From positions 310,001-374,000 of the forward strand of contig CAJUEW010000001.1 of NCBI GenBank assembly GCA_910585465.1: a stretch of 64,000 nucleotides of DNA, given 5' to 3'. This DNA comes from an uncultured Lachnospiraceae bacterium (GTDB lineage: Bacteria > Bacillota > Clostridia > Lachnospirales > Lachnospiraceae). The notes under the pieces were generated by a model. The model was not told where the DNA came from. It saw only the letters and a list, made by a program, of their open reading frames with translations, and did no database searches. The translations under genes and the position numbers were made by a program. Below, in pieces: positions 17,097 through 25,210 of the stretch (positions are counted from its first letter, which is position 1; every line of letters starts with the position of its first letter).

Positions 17097-19004
17097 TTAA
17101 AATCTTCTTCGGACACATCCGGGAGTCCCAATCTCATAACCGCCCATCTGTATCAGCTTTTCACGAAACGCTTTGCTCTTCATTGTCTGGAGCAGCTGTT
17201 TCACCATCAGAGTTTCCCAGGCATAATCGGGAATCAGCAAATCATACTGTTCCATACAGATCGGAATAAACTCCAGATCATACAGCTTTGCGGCAGAATA
17301 GATACCAAGCCCTGCGTCCGCAGAACCTGACGCAATCTGTGCGGCCACCGAGGTATGGGTAAACTCTTCCCGTTCGTACCCGTAAATGTCATCTGTTGCA
17401 ATGCCTTCTTTCTTACAGAGATAATCCAGAAGTATTCTCGTTCCTGATCCTTTCTGCCGATTTACATATCGAAGTCCCGGACGCTTTAAATCTTGTATAC
17501 TGCGGATTCCAAGGGGATTCCCGGATGCCGTTATAATTCCCTGGGTTCTTCCCACGCATTCCACCAGGCGAACTCCTCCATTTGGAAAATATTTTTCCAG
17601 AAAGGCTTCATTATAAGTGCCGTCCGCCTCATTCAGCAAATGAATACCTGCAATATGATTCTCCTTCCTTCTTGCTGCCATAATTCCGCCCATAGAACCA
17701 ACATGAGCAGAACCCATAAAAAGCTTCGGGTTCTCTTTATGGAGAAGATCTCCAAGCTCGTCAAGCAGAGGATCATGACTTCCGATTGCCAGCAGCGTAT
17801 TTTTTAATTCTTCCCGGGGGCGCAAAAGCCGGACTGTCACCTTCATTCCCGCTTCATACCCTTCTGTGTCCCTGGGAATTCTCAGCATCCCGTCCGCCTT
17901 CATAAAAGAGCTGATTACTCCGCTTCCTCTGCCAAGAGGAGAAGCAAACAATCTGTTTTCCACATATCCAAGACGCACCCGCACAAATTCCTCATACTTC
18001 AATCCGGAAACAACCGCCCTTGACAATACCGCTTCCGCCGCCTCCTCTTCCGTTCCCGGTAAATGATTCCACAGCTCCAGCAGCGGCTTCAAAAGCTGCT
18101 CAATAACAATGATGCCGGACACCGGATACCCCGGTACCCCCAGCACCGGCTTTGCCCCCTGATATCCTAAAATCGCCGGCTTCCCCGGCTTAATTGCGAT
18201 ACCATGATATAACACCTTCCCCAGGCAGTGAATGACCTCGCTGCTGTAGTCCTCTCTTCCCGCAGAAGAACCTGCATTCAAAATTATCATATCACATTCA
18301 TTCAGCGCCTTTTGCACTGCTGCCTTAATTTCCTCAAAGTCATCCCTCACAATTGGATAAAGCACAGGCAGCGCCCCGTTTTCACGGAGCATGGCAGAAA
18401 AAATAGAACCATTAAATTCCACAATATCACCCGGCTCTGGATCCGCGGTCGGCGGTACGATTTCATCTCCTGTAGGAATAATGCCAACAACCGGTTTTTT
18501 CAGAACTTCTACTTCCAGCACCCCTCCTGCCAGCATTGCACCGATTGCGGAAGGTGTGATCCTCTGGTAAGACTGCAGAATCATCTCTCCTGCACAAATG
18601 TCCTCTCCAATCTGACGGATATGCTGCCAGGGAGCAGCAGAAGCGTACAGACATACCCCATCTTCCTCCTGGACAACATCCTCAACCATGATCACGGCAT
18701 CGCATCCTTCCGGTATCGGATCTCCGGTATCCACCACTGTAAACTGTCCCTTCTTCAGATGGGCAGGCGTCGTTTCAGTCGCCCCAAAAGTGTCCCTTGC
18801 CCAGACTGCAATTCCGTCCATGGCGCTTGCGTGATAATGGGGCGCGCATATATGTGCATATACCGCTCCGGCCGTAATCCGTCCGCAGCTTTCTGCTGCC
18901 GGAATCTTCTCGGTTCCCGGTCTCATCCCATTCTGCAGCAATACATCTCTGTATTCTTTCTGTGCTTTCTCTAAATCCACATTTGTCAGAAATTGAAATG
19001 CCAC
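17097..19004 (-). CDS. MoeA molybdopterin molybdenumtransferase fused to a PBP-like domain
   Basis: The 635-aa two-domain protein pairs MoeA (about residues 1-405) with a periplasmic-binding-protein-like domain (about 410-635). MoeA features are ASAMDGIAVWA, DTGDPIPEGCDAVI, GIIPTGDEIVPP, NAGSSAGREDYS and PGYPVSG. The PBP part has RQKGSGTRILLDYL and SGSADAGLGIYSAAK, as in the HTH-PBP regulator of the same operon. MoeA inserts Mo or W into adenylated pterin; the PBP domain may bind oxyanion and select or sense the metal (inference). The start is a GTG with AGGAGG 8 bases upstream. It is the second MoeA here, 40 bases after the intron-split moeA. Confidence 0.88.
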   Translation of the reverse strand: MAFQFLTNVDLEKAQKEYRDVLLQNGMRPGTEKIPAAESCGRITAGAVYAHICAPHYHASAMDGIAVWARDTFGATETTPAHLKKGQFTVVDTGDPIPEGCDAVIMVEDVVQEEDGVCLYASAAPWQHIRQIGEDICAGEMILQSYQRITPSAIGAMLAGGVLEVEVLKKPVVGIIPTGDEIVPPTADPEPGDIVEFNGSIFSAMLRENGALPVLYPIVRDDFEEIKAAVQKALNECDMIILNAGSSAGREDYSSEVIHCLGKVLYHGIAIKPGKPAILGYQGAKPVLGVPGYPVSGIIVIEQLLKPLLELWNHLPGTEEEAAEAVLSRAVVSGLKYEEFVRVRLGYVENRLFASPLGRGSGVISSFMKADGMLRIPRDTEGYEAGMKVTVRLLRPREELKNTLLAIGSHDPLLDELGDLLHKENPKLFMGSAHVGSMGGIMAARRKENHIAGIHLLNEADGTYNEAFLEKYFPNGGVRLVECVGRTQGIITASGNPLGIRSIQDLKRPGLRYVNRQKGSGTRILLDYLCKKEGIATDDIYGYEREEFTHTSVAAQIASGSADAGLGIYSAAKLYDLEFIPICMEQYDLLIPDYAWETLMVKQLLQTMKSKAFREKLIQMGGYEIGTPGCVRRRF

Positions 19005-19044
19005 TGTCCATACCTCCTATTCTGTTTAATTCGTATCTGTGTGT

Positions 19045-19841
19045 TTAACTATATGGAATTACTTCTACCTCGGCGCCCGCCGCGGCTCCTTCACAATCAT
19101 ATGCAATTGCAAAATACCCGTCCGAAGCAGCCAGGGAAGTAATCAATCCTGATTTACTTCGAATCGGCGCCGCATACCACCTTCCTTCCCTTTCTTCTAT
19201 AGCAACTGCCGTAAACTGTGCTCTGCCGTGATTTGCTCCCACGGATTCTGTAAGCGTCGCCCGAACGGTATAACGTTTTTCTCTTCTGCCGGTAAGACGG
19301 TCCAAAAGCGGTACCACCAGGAGCTGCGTAACAAAAAATGCCGCTCCGGGGTGCCCCGGAAGTCCTACCACCGGAATCCCCTGCACCTTCCCAAGTATCG
19401 TCGGCTTCCCGGGCTTCATGGCAATTCCATGGAGAAGAACCTCTCCCTGGGATGCGATCACTCTGCAGGTAGCATCTTTTTCACCCACAGAGCTTCCTCC
19501 CGAAATCAGAATCAGATCGCACTCCGAGACGGCCTTCGCCACCGCCTTGTCCAGAAGTCTGCGTTCATCCCGTACTATCCCATAGGACACAGGAACTGCC
19601 CCGCACTGCGTCATCGCTGCCGCCAGCATATCAGAATTTACGTCGCGTATCTGTCCTTCTTTTGGGCGCTCTGTAATATGGATCAATTCATCCCCGGTAG
19701 ATATAACAGCCACATGTACTTTCCTGGCAACCAGAACCCCGGAAATTCCCATAGCTGCCAAAGCTCCTATAGCCTGCGGCGTCAGTTTTACACCTGCTTT
19801 TAATACGATTTCTCCCGGACTTACATCGTCTCCTCTGTATA
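19045..19841 (-). CDS. moeA: MoeA, exon 2 (C-terminal part, after the group II intron)
   Basis: Continues exon 1 after removal of the 733-nt intron. It starts in frame with ...YRGDDVSPGEI and holds the MPT-binding core: ISTGDELI, ISGGSSVGEKD, HGIAMKPGKPTI, GLPGHPGA and the C-terminal beta-barrel domain IV. Joined to exon 1 (418 nt) this 797-nt exon gives 1215 nt, a 404-residue MoeA of normal length with no frame break. The junction is fixed by reading frame and family alignment; a junction 3 bases later would also stay in frame. If read without splicing the gene looks broken, and annotation would show only a 238-aa fragment from an internal ATG. Confidence 0.85.
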
Positions 19842-20574
19842 ATAGCGATAGGTAAGATTTCGTATTGCAAATCCTCCGTCTTTTCCCCCGCTCCGCACTG
19901 TACGTGAGACTTTCACCTCATACAGCGCTCCATCATTCTTGAATGACTTGTGCCTATCCCTCCGCCACTTATTATCGTGGTTTCACAGGTACCGTGGCAC
20001 TGCTCTCACTGGAATAAATTCAAGTTATAGTAATATTTTTACCTTTCCTTGAAAACATTTCACAGGCGGCAATACCTCCATGTTCCCAGCTTTCTGTGTT
20101 CCGTTATTTCTTACCTGTACATAAAACCTTTAGGTGCTTCCTCTGAGCCTGCCTGCATTTTCTTCTGAAAACTTATTGCCTGTAACAATATGAGGTCTTT
20201 CATAACATGAATTTTTACTCAACCCCGCAGACCTCTTCATTTAAATTTAGAAGAGAACAACATTTCTGTTGTTTTGCCTTAAGACCCGTACATTCGGAAG
20301 TTCGTCAGTTCTATTTTTCCAGAACATTCTCACCATGGATTCTTTATAGGACCCCGGCCTATCGACAGCCATATCTTTTATTTTGCATGCTGACTTAGGC
20401 TGCTTCAGCCGACTTCAACGAGCTTCATACAATTCAGATTTTGCCCTCTTCGCTGCATGTCGTAGGATTAGGTATGTGTTTCCGGACGTTACCCCTTCAT
20501 TCCACAAATAGAAATAACAGTTCAGAATCAACAAACAATTCTGCTTAACCTTTTCAGTTAAGAACACATCGCAC
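19842..20574 (-). mobile_element. ORF-less group II intron inserted in moeA
   Basis: The intron begins GTGCG (consensus GUGYG; first base at 20574). It has a canonical domain V hairpin at 19893-19930 (GAGC...GTGAAAGTCTCAC...GTGCGG) and a domain VI-like stem after it, and ends ...GCTAT (19842). An internal TCATATTG (minus strand, 20186-20193) is perfectly complementary to the last 8 bases of exon 1, CAATATGA, as expected for EBS1-IBS1 pairing; this fixes the 5' splice site. It lies in the sense orientation of moeA. No reverse transcriptase/maturase ORF lies inside its 733 nt, so splicing must be autonomous or helped in trans. Confidence 0.9.
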
Positions 20575-20992
20575 TCATATTGGCTCCCGGCGCCACCGGT
20601 TTTAATATCCCAATCGTACCGTCTCCGTAATCTTCCGTGTATTCCACCATCACCATTGCATCCGCCCCCTCCGGCACCTCGCCACCGGTGGGAACCTCAG
20701 CGCAGCATTGTGCCTTCACATCCACCACGGCGCCCATTCCCATATTCACTTTCCCGCTTTTTTTCAGTATTGCCGGCATACTGTCCGAACAGCCAAAGGT
20801 ATCCTGTGCGCGCACCGCATATCCGTCCACTGTAGATCGGTTGAAATCCGGTACATACTCCCTTGCCCGGATATCCTGTGCCAGCGTCCTGCCGCACGCC
20901 TCGGCCAGCGGCACTTCCTCACTTTTTTTCAAATCCGCAAAGCACTGCTCAATCAATTCCAGCGCTTCCTGCGGCGTTTTAACTTTCAGCAT
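20575..20992 (-). CDS. moeA: MoeA, exon 1 (N-terminal part, before the group II intron)
   Basis: N-terminal 139 residues of MoeA: MLKVKTPQEALELIEQ, then RSTVDGYAVRAQDTFG (domain III entry) and PTGGEVPEGADAMVMVE, ending ...PGANM at the intron. Without splicing translation would run into the intron and stop after three codons (...MCS). It begins 2 bases after the stop of the HTH-PBP regulator, so the two are co-transcribed. MoeA inserts molybdenum or tungsten into MPT-AMP; a second, PBP-fused MoeA follows, so one may serve W and the other Mo (inference). Confidence 0.85.
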
Positions 20993-20994
20993 TT

Positions 20995-21936
20995 TTAAAC
21001 CTCCGCCATTATTTTTCCCAGATCCCGGTAATCGTTTCCTGAGATGCCTTTCAGCTCTTCGGCAAATTCCGCAGATCTCAGAATATCCACCATCGTCTGT
21101 ATTTCCGGTTCATAAAAGCATTCTTTTTTTAAAATCAAATCATATCTTTCCTCCTGCACAGGCACAAAGTCCAGACCGTCCATCTGGCGGGTAACCCGTT
21201 CCGTTCCTAAACCTACATCTGCCTGACCTTCCGCAACTTTCTGAGCCAGCGTCAGATGAGAGCCGATTTCATCTTCATATCCGCGCAGCTTCCGGGGGGA
21301 TATTCCTAAACTCATCATTTTCTCATCCAAAAGAATTCTGGAGCCGGAACCCTTCCTGCGGTTGAGCATCCGCACATCCTCCCGCATCAAATCCTTCCAT
21401 TCCCATATATGCTTCGGATTTCCTTTTCCCACATAAAAACCCTGCATTCGATAGGATAAATTGATAATCACCGCATGAGTCCCCGGCATCAGACGGCGGA
21501 CATAAGGAATATTGTAGCAGTCATCTGTGCTGTCCCACAGATGCGCAGTAGCCGCCTGAACATTATCCTGATACAGCGCCAGAATACTTTCAAAACTTCC
21601 TACATAGGCCCGAAGCGCCTGAATATTGTACTGTCTCAGATAGTTGGATAAAATATCCAGAATTACATCCTGACCGCTTAAAACAAATTCCCTGCCCTGG
21701 GGCAGCCTTCCTGTCAGCAGACTGCTCCGTCCGGAGACTGTGCGCACCGGCGCCAGTTGTTTTTCATGTCTGGAACGGGCGATATAAGAATCTACATCCT
21801 CCTGTGTAAAACGTATTTTTCTGCCTACACGATAGGAATTGATTTCTCCACGGCGAATCATCTCGTATACCGTGTTTTTACTTACATGCAGAATTTTTGC
21901 CACATCCAAGACAGACAATGCTTTATTCTGTTCCAA
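20995..21936 (-). CDS. HTH (excisionase-type) transcriptional regulator with PBP-like sensor domain
   Basis: 313 aa. Residues about 7-58 form an excisionase/MerR-type helix-turn-helix (SVLDVAKILHVSKNTVYEMI, then RVGRKIRFTQEDVDSYI). Residues about 95-313 are a PBP-like domain with NRRKGSGSRILLDE and EGQADVGLGTERV, the type used to bind molybdate or tungstate. It probably reports oxyanion level and controls the divergent operons (inference). I chose the TTG at 21936, which has AAAGGAGG 7 bases upstream; the longer frame to 21987 covers the promoter. First gene of the leftward operon. Confidence 0.85.
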   Translation of the reverse strand: MEQNKALSVLDVAKILHVSKNTVYEMIRRGEINSYRVGRKIRFTQEDVDSYIARSRHEKQLAPVRTVSGRSSLLTGRLPQGREFVLSGQDVILDILSNYLRQYNIQALRAYVGSFESILALYQDNVQAATAHLWDSTDDCYNIPYVRRLMPGTHAVIINLSYRMQGFYVGKGNPKHIWEWKDLMREDVRMLNRRKGSGSRILLDEKMMSLGISPRKLRGYEDEIGSHLTLAQKVAEGQADVGLGTERVTRQMDGLDFVPVQEERYDLILKKECFYEPEIQTMVDILRSAEFAEELKGISGNDYRDLGKIMAEV

Positions 21937-21966
21937 ATACTTTCCTCCTTTATCCCAATATATTTT

Positions 21967-21995
21967 ATTATAAACCGTTTCGTACAATCTTACAA
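21967..21995 (-). promoter_or_regulatory. Promoter of the regulator-moeA operon
   Basis: On the minus strand TTGTAA (21990-21995), a 17-base spacer and TATAAT (21967-21972). The plus strand across the spacer and -35 shows a direct repeat TACAAT-N2-TACAAT (21983-21996), a possible operator for autoregulation (inference). Confidence 0.7.
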
Positions 21996-22024
21996 TTTAT
22001 AAATGCTGATTTGACCCTTTTTTG

Positions 22025-22053
22025 TTGATTTTTATACCAGTTCATTCTATAAT
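22025..22053 (+). promoter_or_regulatory. Promoter of the aor operon
   Basis: TTGATT (22025-22030), a 17-base spacer and TATAAT (22048-22053) on the plus strand, only ~30 bases from the divergent promoter. The resulting ~105-nt leader holds a GC-rich hairpin, CCTCGC/GCGAGG at 22111-22127, 39 bases before the aor start. Confidence 0.7.
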
Positions 22054-22166
22054 CAAAATCAAAACAACCTTAAGTTTCCGTAAAATGTAATCCTTGAAGT
22101 TCAAAAGGCTCCTCGCAGAAGGCGAGGCGGAAAAGCGCACATTTATTTTTTGAAGGAGGTCTTACT

Positions 22167-23987
22167 ATGTCTGCAAGTTATTATGAAAAAACCGCACGCA
22201 TCAACCTGACTACCGGTGAAATAAAAATTGAAAAAACCGATCTGGATTTAGCCCGTAAGTTTATTGGCGGACGCGGCCTTGGCACTAAAATACTGTACGA
22301 TGAAGGTGTGGCTGCCGTAGAGCCTCTTTCACCGGAAAACAAGCTAATCTATATTACCGGCCCCATGACCGGAAGTCCCACCCCTTCTTCCGGACGCTAT
22401 ATGGTATGTACGAAATCTCCGCTGACAGGAATGATCGCCTGCTCCAACTCCGGCGGCATCTGGGGCGCAAAGCTCAAATTTGCCGGATGGGACGCATTGA
22501 TTGTCGAGGGGGAAGCTCCGGAATGGACCTATATTCACATTGAAGATGACAAAATCACTCTTCTGAACGCTGACGAGTATGTGGGGATGATGTCGGAGGA
22601 GCTTGATGCAAAGCTCCGGGAAAAGCACGGGGAGAAGGCTTCGATTCTGAATATCGGGCCTGCAGGGGAGAAAAAGGTCCTGCTGGCAGCCATTATGAAT
22701 GATAAGGACCGGGCCGCCGGACGAAGCGGCGTAGGCGCTGTTATGGGAAGCAAAAAGCTGAAAGCCATTGTGGTCAACGCTTCGCGAAACAACATCTCTG
22801 ATATTATTGCAGATATAGATGCCCTTAAAGCGGCCAACAGTGAGTGCCTGAAAATACTCAAAGCAAATCCTGTTACCAGCGAAGGCCTTAAAAATTACGG
22901 CACCGGCATTCTGGTTAATATCATTAATAACATTGGCACATTCCCCACCAAAAACTGGCAGGAATCTTATTATGAAAAAGCAGATGATATTTCCGGCGAG
23001 ACTACCGCGGATACCTGTCTGGTTAAGGCAAATGCCTGCTTCCGCTGCCCAATCGCCTGCGCCCGTGTGGTGGATATAAACGGCAAGGCAGTCGGCGGCC
23101 CTGAATATGAGCCCATGTGGGCTTACGGCGGCAACTGTGGCAACAACGATCTGGGAGCCATCAATGAAGCAAATATGTGGTGCAACGAGTATGGCCTTGA
23201 TGCAATTTCTGTTCCTTGTACGATTGCCGCTGCCATGGAGTTGTATCAGCGCGGATACATAAAAGAAGAAGAATGTGACGGAATACCGCTTAAGTGGGGT
23301 TCCACGGAGGCAATCGTGGAATGGACGAAACGTATGGGGAATCCCGAATCTCCGCTGGCCTGGCTGATGAGTTCCGGTTCTGCCCGTTTGTGCGAGCACT
23401 ACGGACACCCGGAGTATTCCATGACTGTAAAGAAGCAGGAAATGCCGGCATACGACGCCCGGGGTATTCAGGGTATCGGCATTACCTATGCGACCTCCAA
23501 CCGCGGCGGCTGTCATGTACGCGGATATATGATCAGTCCGGAGGTACTGGGACTTCCGGAGCAGCTGGATCGGACTACCATCGAAGGAAAAGCTGCATGG
23601 GCTAAAATTTTCCAGGATCTGACTGCAGTCATTGATTCCATGGGGAACTGTCTGTTTACCTCCTTTGCTCTGGGCGCACCTCAATACGCGGCGCTTTTAA
23701 ACGCGGCCACCGGTACCAGCTATACTCCGGAGGAGCTGCTGGTTGTAGGTGATCGGATTTACAATATTGAGAGAATGTTCAATAAGGCAGCCGGTATGAA
23801 GCCTGAGGATGACAGGCTTCCGAAGAGATTAACGGAGGAGCCGATTGCCGACGGACCTTCCAAGGGACAGATCTCACAGATTAAGCTGACTCTGCCTCAA
23901 TATTATGAAGCGCGCGGCTGGGTGAACGCATTTCCGACCGACGATACTTTGAGAAAGCTCGGGCTTGACGAGTGTGTAGGCAAATAA
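22167..23987 (+). CDS. aor: Aldehyde:ferredoxin oxidoreductase family protein (tungstopterin)
   Basis: Oxidises aldehydes to acids, or the reverse, with ferredoxin, using a bis-pterin tungsten cofactor and a [4Fe-4S] cluster. At 606 aa it is full AOR length. The N-terminal pterin-binding domain has KFIGGRGLGTKIL and CSNSGGIWGAKLKFAGWDALI. The cluster ligands are C291, C294 and C298 (CFRCPIAC), with a distal cysteine in SMGNCLF. GPEYEPMWAYGGNCG is typical of the active-site channel. AAGGAGG lies 7 bases upstream. The tungstate transporter and cofactor genes downstream fit a W enzyme. Aldehyde specificity cannot be read here. Confidence 0.93.
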   Translation: MSASYYEKTARINLTTGEIKIEKTDLDLARKFIGGRGLGTKILYDEGVAAVEPLSPENKLIYITGPMTGSPTPSSGRYMVCTKSPLTGMIACSNSGGIWGAKLKFAGWDALIVEGEAPEWTYIHIEDDKITLLNADEYVGMMSEELDAKLREKHGEKASILNIGPAGEKKVLLAAIMNDKDRAAGRSGVGAVMGSKKLKAIVVNASRNNISDIIADIDALKAANSECLKILKANPVTSEGLKNYGTGILVNIINNIGTFPTKNWQESYYEKADDISGETTADTCLVKANACFRCPIACARVVDINGKAVGGPEYEPMWAYGGNCGNNDLGAINEANMWCNEYGLDAISVPCTIAAAMELYQRGYIKEEECDGIPLKWGSTEAIVEWTKRMGNPESPLAWLMSSGSARLCEHYGHPEYSMTVKKQEMPAYDARGIQGIGITYATSNRGGCHVRGYMISPEVLGLPEQLDRTTIEGKAAWAKIFQDLTAVIDSMGNCLFTSFALGAPQYAALLNAATGTSYTPEELLVVGDRIYNIERMFNKAAGMKPEDDRLPKRLTEEPIADGPSKGQISQIKLTLPQYYEARGWVNAFPTDDTLRKLGLDECVGK

Positions 23988-23999
23988 TATAATCATAAG

Positions 24000-24030
24000 G
24001 GGATGGAGGGCCGAAAGCTCCATCCCTTTT
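24000..24030 (+). terminator. Terminator or attenuator between aor and moaD
   Basis: GGGATGGAG (24000-24008) pairs with CTCCATCCC (24018-24026), followed by TTTT. It probably lowers expression of the cofactor genes relative to aor rather than separating them fully, since moaD starts 20 bases later with no new promoter evident. Confidence 0.8.
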
Positions 24031-24048
24031 CTATACGGAGGATTTAAA

Positions 24049-24270
24049 ATGATTGAAGTTCGACTTTTTGCCACTCTGCGCAAAGGCCGGGGAAAAATAT
24101 TTTATCTGGAGGCGGATGTCTGTCAAAACGGCAGTCAGGTATTGGAGCATTTTTCCATTCCGCACGAAGAGGTGGCCATTTTTCTGATTAACGGCTTTCA
24201 TTCCAGTCCGGATTCTGAGATTCATGACGGGGATGTTCTTGCCATCTTCCCGCCGGTAGGAGGAGGATGA
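24049..24270 (+). CDS. moaD: MoaD/ThiS-family sulfur carrier
   Basis: A 73-aa ubiquitin-fold protein ending PPVGGG. The C-terminal Gly-Gly is what MoeB-type enzymes adenylate and then thiolate, for dithiolene sulfur in molybdopterin. VRLFATLRKGRGK at the start is MoaD-like. Start ATG 24049 follows CGGAGG. Overlaps the ThiF/MoeB gene by 4 bases (ATGA). The tail has one glycine more than the usual GG; MoaD rather than ThiS is inferred from the operon. Confidence 0.85.
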   Translation: MIEVRLFATLRKGRGKIFYLEADVCQNGSQVLEHFSIPHEEVAIFLINGFHSSPDSEIHDGDVLAIFPPVGGG

Positions 24271-24983
24271 GTCCTATGACTGATTTACGCTATTCCAGAA
24301 ATATCCCGTCCATATCAGAGCCGGAACAGCAAAAGCTGCAGGAAAGCCGGATATTGATCGTAGGCTGCGGAGGCCTGGGGGGAAATATTCTGTCACAGCT
24401 TCTGCGAATCGGCATCGGAGCTATTACGGTAATTGACGGAGATTGCTTTGAGCCGACAAATCTAAACCGGCAGCTTTTATGCACTCAAAACACAATTGGC
24501 CTGCCGAAAGTACAGGCTGCAAAAGACTATGCGCGTCAAATTAACCCGGATATCAGCGTAACCGGCTTATATACCAGATTAAACGCTGAAAACTGTGACG
24601 AGCTTGTAACAGGATACGATTTGGCGCTGGACGCACTTGACAACATAGACAGCCGACGGATTCTTGCCAAAGCCTGTGAAAAGGCTTCCCTCCCTCTGGT
24701 TTACGGCGCAATCTGCGGCTGGACTGCTCAAATCTGTGTCCTTATGCCCGATACCGCAGTAAGTGCTATTCAGTGCCTCTATCCTCCCGGTTCCGTATTG
24801 ACCGAGCCGTCATGCCTTAGTTTTACTCCTGCTGTCTGTGCCTCCATTCAGGCTGCTGAAGCAGTAAAGCTACTGCTGGGGAAACCAAGCGAGCTTATGG
24901 GTCAGTTATTTACCATTGATCTTTTATATGGAGATCAAGCTTTAATACCAATTTGTCCTGTTTCGCGCCATTCCGCACAATAA
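24267..24983 (+). CDS. moeB: ThiF/MoeB/HesA-family adenylyltransferase
   Basis: E1-like enzyme (238 aa) that adenylates the C-terminal glycine of the MoaD-like carrier encoded just upstream. The ATP-binding motif is ILIVGCGGLGGNILSQLL, followed by VIDGDCFEPTNLNRQ (the conserved Asp/Asn/Arg set) and ALDALDNIDSR. The rhodanese domain and zinc CxxC pairs of larger MoeBs are not evident. Translationally coupled to moaD. MoeB versus ThiF is assigned from context. Confidence 0.85.
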   Translation: MSPMTDLRYSRNIPSISEPEQQKLQESRILIVGCGGLGGNILSQLLRIGIGAITVIDGDCFEPTNLNRQLLCTQNTIGLPKVQAAKDYARQINPDISVTGLYTRLNAENCDELVTGYDLALDALDNIDSRRILAKACEKASLPLVYGAICGWTAQICVLMPDTAVSAIQCLYPPGSVLTEPSCLSFTPAVCASIQAAEAVKLLLGKPSELMGQLFTIDLLYGDQALIPICPVSRHSAQ

Positions 24984-25016
24984 TTTTTTTTCCGCCCAAT
25001 AAACACAATTATCTGT

Positions 25017-25210
25017 TATAATAAAAGTATCATTCTGTCCGGGTTGAGCAGAAATATATATCGAATCAGAAAGCGGTGGACGAGCCTCTTTCCGGTCTCA
25101 AGCATATACGCCACAATATGAGAATCCTACATAGTCTTTATTGTTCTTTTTTGTGCACTACTATTATGAGACCCGGCAGGAGGTATTTTTATTTTCAGGA
25201 GGAATATTAA
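25017..25210 (+). promoter_or_regulatory. Promoter -10 and structured leader of tupABC
   Basis: TATAAT sits at 25017-25022; the -35 is poor, suggesting activator need or weak basal activity. The ~180-nt leader contains CCGGGT (25039-25044) and CCGGTCTCA (25093-25101), which can each pair with TGAGACCCGG (25167-25176). This is an either/or arrangement just before AGGAGG sequences at 25179 and 25198. It could be a cofactor- or metal-sensing leader; I could not match it with confidence to the Moco RNA motif. Confidence 0.45.

Noticed and set aside
20207..20398. 63-aa plus-strand ORF inside the intron
   Set aside because: Lies opposite the intron RNA, has no ribosome-binding site and no recognisable domain; taken as a chance frame.
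19045..20992. moeA as two broken gene fragments (pseudogene)
   Set aside because: Joining the parts at group II intron boundaries restores a normal-length frame, and domain V and EBS1-IBS1 pairing are present.
22060..22166. Moco RNA motif in the aor leader
   Set aside because: A single GC hairpin is present, but I could not place the conserved Moco motif elements.
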